A stretch of DNA of 21,040 bases, from positions 1 through 21,040 of the forward strand of contig JAEWWF010000087.1 of the NCBI GenBank assembly GCA_023396465.1, written 5' to 3'. Below, piece after piece: positions 15,209 through 21,040 of this stretch (the stretch's first letter is position 1; every line of letters starts with the position of its first letter). A model generated the notes under the pieces. That model had not been told where the DNA came from, did not search any database, and worked only from the letters and a program-made list of their open reading frames with translations. The position numbers and the translations under genes were made by a program. Source of the stretch: Pseudomonadota bacterium (lineage in GTDB: Bacteria; Pseudomonadota; Alphaproteobacteria; Rhodospirillales; Rhodospirillaceae).

Positions 15209-15245
15209 CACAGCCCCGGCGGCCAGAACGGCCGCCGGGGCTGTG
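15209..15245. terminator. Very strong terminator hairpin after uup
   Basis: A perfect 16-bp stem (CACAGCCCCGGCGGCC pairing with 15230-15245) closes a five-base loop, AGAAC, five bases after the uup stop. No T-tract follows on either strand. It lies between convergent genes and, being symmetric, could end transcripts from both sides. Confidence 0.85.
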
Positions 15246-15268
15246 CTTGGTCGGACGGGACGGCGCCG

Positions 15269-15373
15269 TCAGGTGGTGTGCTGCGTGCTGCACGCCGCCA
15301 GGACCGGGTTGGCGGCCACGAAGGTGGCCACCGCGACGGCGCCGAGGTACAGACTGCTGAGGCGAAGCTTCAT
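15269..15373 (-). CDS. Possible 34-residue exported or lipidated peptide
   Basis: This tiny ORF reads MKLRLSSLYLGAVAVATFVA followed by ANPVLAACSTQHTT. It has a basic start, a hydrophobic core at about 9-20, and LAAC at residues 25-28, which fits a lipobox. Cleavage before Cys28 would leave a seven-residue lipopeptide. Signal peptidase I cleavage after Ala26 is the alternative. The ATG at 15371-15373 has GGGAGA about eight bases upstream. In-frame sequence upstream of this ATG is poor protein. It is convergent with uup. It might be an entericidin-like small lipoprotein, but the mature part is too short to assign. It could also be the remnant of a longer exported protein. Confidence 0.5.
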   Translation of the reverse strand: MKLRLSSLYLGAVAVATFVAANPVLAACSTQHTT

Positions 15374-15438
15374 GTCGTCGTCTCCCGTTTCCGTTCTGGG
15401 GGGGCCGGCGCCGCCACGGCAGGCGCCGCGCGTCTTAC

Positions 15439-15463
15439 ACGTCGGTGCGCCAACGGCCGACGT
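15439..15463. repeat. Inverted repeat ACGTCGG-N11-CCGACGT upstream of the 34-residue ORF
   Basis: The perfect 7-base arms overlap a TTGACG (-35-like) hexamer on the minus strand at 15461-15466. The only -10-like sequence (TGTAAG) is 21 bases further, too far for a standard promoter. The layout is operator-like, about 65 bases before the small ORF. Confidence 0.35.
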
Positions 15464-15525
15464 CAAGCCAGCATCGCGCAGGTTTCGGTAACATTTTCCG
15501 GCTCCAGGATGAAAGACGTTGCGCA

Positions 15526-16281
15526 TCAGCGCTTTCGCAGGATGTGAAAAACGTAAGAGTAACTGTTGGCGGACGCGGCGAAGACCTCGATCTCGCGCAT
15601 CTCCTCGGCCACCACCGCCCTTAACGCCGGATCATGCTCGGTCTCAGGCATCAGGTCCCGGCACCGCTGGCGCAGCGGCGTGTAGTAGTCGGGCCACCAT
15701 GCGGTCTGCGGCATCACCCAGCGGTCCACCGGCTGATACCCCAGACCAACCGCCGTGCGCTCGTTGGCCTCCGGTGTCGTCATGGCGGGATAGGCCTCGG
15801 CCCAGAAGTCACGGGCTTCCTTGGGACGCGCTTCGGGTTCCACCAGCCACGCCAGTTCGCTGACCACCAGCAGGCCACCCGGCTTCAGCACCCGCCGCCA
15901 CTGTGCCAGCGCATCGCCGAAGCCGATGGCATAGGCGGAACCCTCCGACCAGATCAGATCGACGCTCTCCGGCGGGTCGGACAGCTGGCGCATGTCCTCC
16001 CGCCGGGTGCGGATCAAGTCCGCCAACCCGCGCCGCCCGGCAGCCGCCTCCAGGGCCCGTAGATAGGGGACGTGGAGATCGATGCCGGTCACCACCGTCC
16101 GCAGCGTCTCCGCCACCACCAGCGTCTGCCCGCCCGGGCCGCAGCCGAGATCAAGCACCACCGGCCGCTCCGGCAACGGCGGCAACCGGCGCAGGGCGTC
16201 GCGGGTTGTGGCGTCGGTGCCCGGCCCCTCGCGGCGCAGGCCCTGGTGGAGAAGGAAGAACGGGTGGTTGGCGGGGATCAT
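15526..16281 (-). CDS. Class I SAM-dependent methyltransferase
   Basis: This 251-residue cytoplasmic methyltransferase has the Rossmann-type SAM fold. Motif I is VVLDLGCGPGGQT (41-53). Motif II ends in GIDLHVPYL (66-74), and the acidic region around REDMRQL (94-100) is the adenine contact. A post-motif IWSEGSAYAIGF precedes VLKPGGLLVVSEL (131-143). The pattern fits the type 11/25 small-molecule methyltransferases; the substrate cannot be read from the sequence. The ATG at 16279-16281 follows the stop of the upstream gene by four bases, so the two are an operon and probably translationally coupled. Only a weak GGCGG lies upstream. Confidence 0.88.
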   Translation of the reverse strand: MIPANHPFFLLHQGLRREGPGTDATTRDALRRLPPLPERPVVLDLGCGPGGQTLVVAETLRTVVTGIDLHVPYLRALEAAAGRRGLADLIRTRREDMRQLSDPPESVDLIWSEGSAYAIGFGDALAQWRRVLKPGGLLVVSELAWLVEPEARPKEARDFWAEAYPAMTTPEANERTAVGLGYQPVDRWVMPQTAWWPDYYTPLRQRCRDLMPETEHDPALRAVVAEEMREIEVFAASANSYSYVFHILRKR

Positions 16282-16285
16282 GGCA

Positions 16286-16882
16286 TCAGCCGCCCGAGCC
16301 CTTGGGTTTGGCCTCGCCGCCGTCGTAGCGGGGGCGGCCTTCCTCCATCTCGGTCAGCGGCCGCACCTCCACCATGGAGCGGGCGGACCGCAACACCAGG
16401 TTCTGATAATCACGGGTTCCGGCCGCCTTCCAGGCGATCTCGTCATCGCTCAGGTCGCGCAGCACCTTGGCGGGAATGCCGGCGGCCAGGGTGCGGGCGG
16501 GAATGACCTGTCCCGCCTTGACGAAGGCGCAGGCGGCGACGATGGCCCCCTCGCCGACCACGGCGCCGTCCATCACCACGCAGCTCATGCCCACCAGCGC
16601 ATTGCGGGAGACCCGGCAGCCGTGCAGCACCGCCCCGTGGCCGATGTGGCCGTCGGCCTCGATCACCGTGTCGGTGCCGGGAAAGCCGTGCATGGTGCAG
16701 TTGTCCTGCAAGTTGGCGCCCTCCTCCATGATCAGGCGGCCGAAATCACCGCGCATGGAGGCGCCGGGCCCGACATAGCAGCGCGGCCCGACGATGACGT
16801 CGCCGATGAGCACGGCGGTGGGATGGACATAGGCGCTGGGATGGACGACCGGGATCACCCCGTCAATGGCATAAAACGGCAC
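16286..16882 (-). CDS. PaaY/CaiE-like gamma-carbonic-anhydrase family protein
   Basis: This 198-residue protein has hexapeptide beta-helix repeats from about residue 12 to 130. It begins MPFYAIDGVIPVVHPSAYVH, very like PaaY and CaiE. His65, His82 and His87 (HGF and GHGAVLHGC) match the three metal ligands of gamma-class carbonic anhydrases. PaaY itself is a thioesterase in phenylacetate breakdown, and CaiE belongs to carnitine metabolism. No genes of either pathway lie nearby, so the specific role is open. The start is GTG at 16880-16882 with AGGAGG nine bases upstream. It is the first gene of a two-gene operon with the methyltransferase and is divergent from the ferredoxin reductase gene. 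Confidence 0.88.
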   Translation of the reverse strand: MPFYAIDGVIPVVHPSAYVHPTAVLIGDVIVGPRCYVGPGASMRGDFGRLIMEEGANLQDNCTMHGFPGTDTVIEADGHIGHGAVLHGCRVSRNALVGMSCVVMDGAVVGEGAIVAACAFVKAGQVIPARTLAAGIPAKVLRDLSDDEIAWKAAGTRDYQNLVLRSARSMVEVRPLTEMEEGRPRYDGGEAKPKGSGG

Positions 16883-17008
16883 GAAAGGACGCCTCCTGCT
16901 GCGATGTTCTTATGATTGTGCCGCAAGAGGGTAACGAAGCCCCACCAAGAGCCGCAAGCGTTCAGGCGACGAATCCGGAGCGATGCGGCTCAAGTCCGAC
17001 CTTCCCGC

Positions 17009-17037
17009 TTAACCATCGCCGCCGGGTCGGTTAGACT
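17009..17037 (+). promoter_or_regulatory. Candidate promoter of the ferredoxin reductase gene
   Basis: TTAACC (17009-17014) and TAGACT (17032-17037) are 17 bases apart, each matching the sigma-70 consensus at four of six positions. Transcription near 17044 would leave a leader of about 26 nt holding the strong GAGGAGGTG ribosome site. Confidence 0.4.
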
Positions 17038-17069
17038 GAGGGTCCATCCGCCCGCGAGGAGGTGACGGC

Positions 17070-18449
17070 ATGGAGGTCCACGGCAGTGTCTGCATCATCG
17101 GCAGCGGCCCGACCGGGCTGTACACGGCGGAGGAGATCCGGCGTCAGGCTCCGCTGGTGTCCATCGACGTGATCGACCGCCTGCCCACCCCTTATGGGCT
17201 GGTGCGCGGCGGCGTCGCCCCCGACCATCAGAAGACCAAGAGCGTCGTGCGGCAGTTCGAGCCCCTGTTCACCGCCCACGGTATCCGCTTTGTCGGCAAT
17301 GTGCGGGTGGGGGAGGATGTCGACCTGACGGAACTGCGGCGGCTGTACGATGCCGTCGTGCTGGCGGTCGGCGCCGCCGGTGACCGCCGCCTCGGCGTGC
17401 CAGGAGAGGACTTGCCGGGGGTTTACGGCTCCGCCGCCTTCGTCGGCTGGTACAACGGACACCCCGACTGGGCCCACCTCGCCCCGCGCATTCCCGGCCC
17501 CAGGGTGGCGGTGGTCGGCAATGGCAACGTGGCGCTGGACGTCGCCCGCATCCTGGCGCTGACCCCCGACGAGATGGCGGTGACCGACCTCGCCCGCCCG
17601 GCCGCGGAGGCCATCGCCGCCTCGCCGCTGACCGATATCTACCTGCTGGGGCGGCGCGGCCCGCTGGAAGCGCAATTCACCTCCGCCGAACTGCGGGAGA
17701 TGGGAGAGCTGTCCGGCGCCCGGCCGGTGGTCCAGGCCGCCGACCTGCCCGCGGACATCCCGCCCGATGTGGACCCGCGCGATGCCCGCCGGGTCAAGCG
17801 CAACCTGGACATTCTGCGCGGCTTCGCCGAGAGCACGGCAACGACGGGACCAGAGGATCCGCGCGTGCGCGTCCACTTTCTGTTCCGCCATGCGCCGCGC
17901 GCCATCCTTGGCAATGGCCGGCAGGGTGTCACCGGCCTGCTGGCGGATCGCGCCCCTTCCCCCGATAGTGGCGGGGCACGCCCCCCGGCCCAGACCACCA
18001 CCAGCCTGTCGGTTGGCACCGTGGTGACCTGCATCGGCTATCGCGCCACCCCCTTCCCCGGCCTGCCCCTTGATGTCGAGCGCGGCGTCATCGCCAATGT
18101 TGACGGGGTGGTGGAGCCGGGACTGTATGTCGCCGGCTGGGCCCGTCACGGACCGCGCGGCGTCATCGGCGCCAACCGCGCCAGCGCCCGCGAGGCGGCG
18201 GAACAGGCTCTGGCGCACCTGCGCGCGGTCCCTGCCGGCAGTCCCGGCGGCGGTGAGTTGGAACGACTGCTGCAAAGCCGGGGGTTTCAGGTGGTGGATT
18301 TCGCCGGCTGGCAGCGCATCGACGCGGCGGAACAGGCGGCGGGTGACGGCACCCGGCCGCGCGACAAATTCATCCGCATCGACGACATGCTGGCGGTGCT
18401 GGAACAGACCCCGGCCACCGATCCGGTCGACGCCATACCATCAGGCTAG
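17070..18449 (+). CDS. Ferredoxin-NADP reductase of the adrenodoxin-reductase (FprA) type
   Basis: This FAD flavoprotein is predicted to move electrons between NADPH and a ferredoxin. The product has 459 residues, the usual length of bacterial FprA. It shows the FAD-binding GSGPTGLYTA (11-20), the PTPYGLVRGGVAPDHQKTK segment (39-57), the NADP-binding VVGNGNVALDVAR (148-160) and LLGRRGPLEAQFT (192-204). Near the C-terminus is GWARHGPRGVIGANRAS, the second FAD contact and the family signature. The ATG at 17070 has GAGGAGGTG seven bases upstream. It stands alone, divergent from the PaaY-like operon and convergent with a response regulator gene 30 bases away. In a nitrogen fixer it could feed low-potential ferredoxins, but no sigma-54 site is visible here, so a nif role is only speculation. 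Confidence 0.93.
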   Translation: MEVHGSVCIIGSGPTGLYTAEEIRRQAPLVSIDVIDRLPTPYGLVRGGVAPDHQKTKSVVRQFEPLFTAHGIRFVGNVRVGEDVDLTELRRLYDAVVLAVGAAGDRRLGVPGEDLPGVYGSAAFVGWYNGHPDWAHLAPRIPGPRVAVVGNGNVALDVARILALTPDEMAVTDLARPAAEAIAASPLTDIYLLGRRGPLEAQFTSAELREMGELSGARPVVQAADLPADIPPDVDPRDARRVKRNLDILRGFAESTATTGPEDPRVRVHFLFRHAPRAILGNGRQGVTGLLADRAPSPDSGGARPPAQTTTSLSVGTVVTCIGYRATPFPGLPLDVERGVIANVDGVVEPGLYVAGWARHGPRGVIGANRASAREAAEQALAHLRAVPAGSPGGGELERLLQSRGFQVVDFAGWQRIDAAEQAAGDGTRPRDKFIRIDDMLAVLEQTPATDPVDAIPSG

Positions 18450-18479
18450 GCAGGGCGGGACGACCGTCGGCGCATCAGT

Positions 18480-18932
<453 letters not shown>

Positions 18933-19063
18933 ACCCCTCGTCACTCCGATTCCGAAACGGTGTTCTTTTGTTGCGGACGATGATCCCCGTCCGGATAGCG
19001 ATACTGTCTCATACTTCGCGTCCCACAACCAGGGGTCTGCGGGGCGAAGACCGGCCGACGGGG

Positions 19064-20368
19064 TCAGCTGGCCACCACCCGGGTCGGTGTCGGCGGCTGC
19101 CCCTCATAGAAGCGATACCGGTTCTTGCCGGCCCGTTTGGCGGCATACATGGCCTGATCGGCCGCCCGCACCAAATCCTCGGCGCTGGTGGCGTCGGCCG
19201 GGTAGACGGCGATGCCGACCGAGGCCGACACATGCGCCTCGCCCACCGACAGGGCATATGGCTGCGCCACGGCGGCGACAATCTTCTCGGCCACCCGCGC
19301 CGCGTCCAGGGTCTCCCGAACTTCCGTCAGCACCACGGTGAACTCGTCCCCTCCAAGCCGTGCCACCTCGTCGGAAACGCGCACCGATCCGCGCAGCCGC
19401 CGCGCCACCTCCTTCAGCATTTCGTCGCCAACCGCGTGGTCCCAGCGGTCGTTGACATCCTTGAAGCCGTCCAGATCGATGAACAACACGGCGCAGGACC
19501 GTTCCAGCGATCCCGCCCGCTCGATGCTGTCATCAAGGACATGCATGAACAGCTGGCGATTAGCGAGGCCGGTGAGCGGATCGCGCGTCGCCTGCCGCAG
19601 AAGTTCGGTCTCCGCCTTTTTGCGATGGGTGATGTCCGACATGATGGCGACGTAGCCGGTGATGCCGCCCTGCTCGTCGGCCACGGCGTTGATCCGCAAC
19701 CACTCGGGGTAGACCTCGCCATTCTTGCGGCGGTTCCAGATCTCGCCTTCCCAGGCCCCCTGCTCGTCCAGGGAGCGCCACAGGTCGTCATAGAACTCCG
19801 GGTCATGCACGCCCGATGACAGCACCAGCGGCTTGTGTCCGACCACCTCGTCGGGGACGAAGCCGGTCACGCGGGTGAAGGCGGGATTGACGCGGATCAC
19901 CCGCCAACCGGCATCCATCACCATGATGCCGGTGTCGGTGCAGTTGAAGGCGGCCTCGGCCAGCAGCAATTGCTTGCGGGTGCGGTGGCGTTCGATGGCA
20001 TAGAGAATGGAGCGCTTCAGCAGCATGCCGTCGGCGCGTCCCTTGACCAGATAGTCCTGGGCGCCGGACTGCAACGCCGCCAGGGCCACCTCCTCGTTAT
20101 CGAGGCCGGACAGAATGACGATGGGAATATCCGGGCCGGACCGGCGCAGGCCGATGACGGTGTCGAGGCCATGGCTGTCGGGCAGGGAGAGATCGAGCAG
20201 AACGGCGGCGAACTCCTCCTGCTTCACCAGTTCGCAGGCATCGGCCAGACGCTCCACATGCGTCAGATGGAATTCCGCCCCGGCCTCCTCGGCCAGCAGA
20301 ACCTGGATCAATCGGGCATCGCCCGGATTGTCCTCGACCAGCAGGATGTTCGTCCCCTTAGGCACCAC
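19064..20368 (-). CDS. Diguanylate cyclase response regulator, REC-PAS-GGDEF
   Basis: This protein of about 434 residues makes c-di-GMP from GTP, controlled by phosphorylation. The receiver (1-125) has ILLVEDNPGDARL, the phosphoacceptor Asp59 in AVLLDLSLPDSHG, Ser87 and Lys109. A PAS domain with PAC motif spans about 135-250 (NPAFTRVTGF, EIWNRRKNGEVYPEWLRINA). The catalytic GGDEF domain (about 260-425) starts DPLTGLANR and has the intact motif RLGGDEFTVVL (337-347). An inhibitory-site RVSD (330-333) lies exactly five residues before it, so product inhibition is expected. There is no EAL domain and no membrane helix. The start is one of two tandem GTGs (20366-20368 or 20363-20365) after GGGGAAAGG. 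Frame further upstream is cysteine/glycine/arginine-rich and unlikely coding. Confidence 0.93.
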   Translation of the reverse strand: MVPKGTNILLVEDNPGDARLIQVLLAEEAGAEFHLTHVERLADACELVKQEEFAAVLLDLSLPDSHGLDTVIGLRRSGPDIPIVILSGLDNEEVALAALQSGAQDYLVKGRADGMLLKRSILYAIERHRTRKQLLLAEAAFNCTDTGIMVMDAGWRVIRVNPAFTRVTGFVPDEVVGHKPLVLSSGVHDPEFYDDLWRSLDEQGAWEGEIWNRRKNGEVYPEWLRINAVADEQGGITGYVAIMSDITHRKKAETELLRQATRDPLTGLANRQLFMHVLDDSIERAGSLERSCAVLFIDLDGFKDVNDRWDHAVGDEMLKEVARRLRGSVRVSDEVARLGGDEFTVVLTEVRETLDAARVAEKIVAAVAQPYALSVGEAHVSASVGIAVYPADATSAEDLVRAADQAMYAAKRAGKNRYRFYEGQPPTPTRVVAS

Positions 20369-20522
20369 GGCCTTTCCCCACTCCCATAGACACGGGACGC
20401 TGCGCGGCCTTCCGGCGAGTGCTCGCCCCCCGCTGCCGAAAACCCCGCAACGGCAACACCCTACCCGCAGTTCTCGCACACCGCAAATGGATAGGACGGC
20501 CTATGCGGGACGACCTGTTCGC

Positions 20523-20531
20523 ATTATACCA
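20523..20531 (-). promoter_or_regulatory. Extended -10 promoter of the diguanylate cyclase gene
   Basis: The minus strand reads TGGTATAAT, a perfect -10 with the TGn extension; the region 17 bases upstream has no -35 match, as is common for extended -10 promoters. Transcription near 20516 gives a leader of about 148 nt. That leader contains GCGAG-TG-CTCGC (20415-20426) and a bulged hairpin (about 20481-20509). Confidence 0.55.
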
Positions 20532-20556
20532 TGGTTCAAGACCGCGGTGAGGCTGC

Positions 20557-21040
20557 TCATGCGGCCGCGACGGTGATGCCGGGGTAGGCTCCGGCGAGCG
20601 CCTGGAGGGTGCGCTGCAAGCGCTCTTCCAGCTGGGGCGCCAGGGCCCGCGCCCGCGCGGCATCGCCGGCGCGGCAGGCCGCCTCCATCTCCTCGGCCAG
20701 GGCACCGAGCCACAGGAATCCGAAATTGACCGAGGTGGACTTGAGGTCATGCGCCGCCCGGATGACATCGGGCATGGCAAGGTCGGCCTCGCCGCCGGTC
20801 AGCATCTCCACCTGATCGCGGGCCTGGGCGACGTATTCCCGCAGCAGCTCGGTCATGTAGTCGAGACCGAGCTGGCTTTCCAGCGACCGCAGCGTCTCCG
20901 GCTCCAGCACCACCGCCGACTCGACGGCCGCCGGCCCGGTCGGAGGGATCGGACGGCGGGGAGAGGTCTGCGGGTCGCGCCCGTCCTCCCCGCTGGAAGC
21001 GGCGGCGGCACGGCGCACCGCATCGCGCAGTACCCGGTCC
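20557..21040 (-). CDS. C-terminal part of an Hpt-domain signalling protein (runs off the right edge)
   Basis: The frame is open from the window edge to the stop at 20557. The C-terminal part (about the last 115 residues) is an Hpt phosphotransfer domain with the active His in RAAHDLKSTSVNFGFLWLG, followed by helices around EEMEAACRAGDAARARALAP. An Ala/Pro/Ser/Asp-rich linker precedes it. Before that the edge sequence DRVLRDAVRRAAA resembles the last helix of a receiver domain. This suggests the end of a hybrid sensor kinase with kinase, receiver and Hpt modules. A GTG at 21016-21018 could start a 153-residue stand-alone Hpt protein, but it has no ribosome site in view. It lies upstream of the diguanylate cyclase on the same strand, with its own promoter region between them. 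Confidence 0.8.
   Translation of the reverse strand, partial: DRVLRDAVRRAAAASSGEDGRDPQTSPRRPIPPTGPAAVESAVVLEPETLRSLESQLGLDYMTELLREYVAQARDQVEMLTGGEADLAMPDVIRAAHDLKSTSVNFGFLWLGALAEEMEAACRAGDAARARALAPQLEERLQRTLQALAGAYPGITVAAA

Noticed and set aside
17031..18275. A 414-codon minus-strand frame antisense to the ferredoxin reductase gene
   Set aside because: Low-complexity translation, no ribosome site, and it covers a well-supported flavoprotein gene.
20369..20479. A 37-residue N-terminal extension of the diguanylate cyclase
   Set aside because: The sequence is Cys/Gly/Arg-rich, and the receiver domain begins just after the GTG pair that has a good ribosome site.

Overview
The window is strongly GC-rich, with third-codon G/C bias in every convincing gene. 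It reads as a chromosomal piece of a diazotrophic alphaproteobacterium, probably of the Rhodospirillales / Azospirillum-Magnetospirillum type. The evidence is nifE-nifN behind a NifA/sigma-54 promoter, a phosphonate transport cluster, and a dense set of chemotaxis, two-component and c-di-GMP genes. Taxonomy is inferred from gene content only. I saw no rRNA, tRNA, insertion sequence or CRISPR array.

Layout from left to right. (1) 1-1966: nifE (-) and the start of nifN (-), which make the FeMo-cofactor scaffold NifEN. Upstream of nifE are a -24/-12 promoter and a NifA upstream activator site. (2) 1967-3634: a membrane chemoreceptor (-) whose 3' hairpin separates it from the nif control region. 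(3) 3841-8014: phnC-phnD-phnE plus a hexapeptide acyltransferase (-), with phnN divergent (+). Together they suggest phosphonate uptake and part of C-P lyase metabolism; the lyase genes themselves are not here. The divergent gap holds a candidate Pho box and two inverted repeats. (4) 8085-10622: a MASE1-PAS histidine kinase (+), then a convergent 96-residue membrane protein (-).

(5) 10719-12631: a Tas-type aldo/keto reductase (-) and an unusual protein (-) that looks like an Hpt domain fused to a receiver, with the phosphorylation residues of both replaced. (6) 12632-15245: a long non-coding stretch with a perfect -10 hexamer, an unrecognised 86-residue ORF (+), the ABC-F ATPase uup (+) and a very strong terminator hairpin. 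(7) 15269-16882: a possible 34-residue exported or lipidated peptide (-), a class I methyltransferase (-) and a PaaY/gamma-carbonic-anhydrase-like protein (-). (8) 17070-18449: an adrenodoxin-reductase-type ferredoxin-NADP reductase (+). (9) 18480-21040: a signalling block on the minus strand made of an Hpt-containing protein cut by the window edge, a REC-PAS-GGDEF diguanylate cyclase and a stand-alone Rcp-type response regulator.

Most genes belong to known families. The points most worth a second look are the doubly degenerate Hpt-receiver protein, the complete NifA/sigma-54 control region, the divergent phn control region, the hairpin between phnD and phnE, the two small orphan ORFs, and the phosphorelay/c-di-GMP block. 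I did not find anything I could honestly call a wholly new system.
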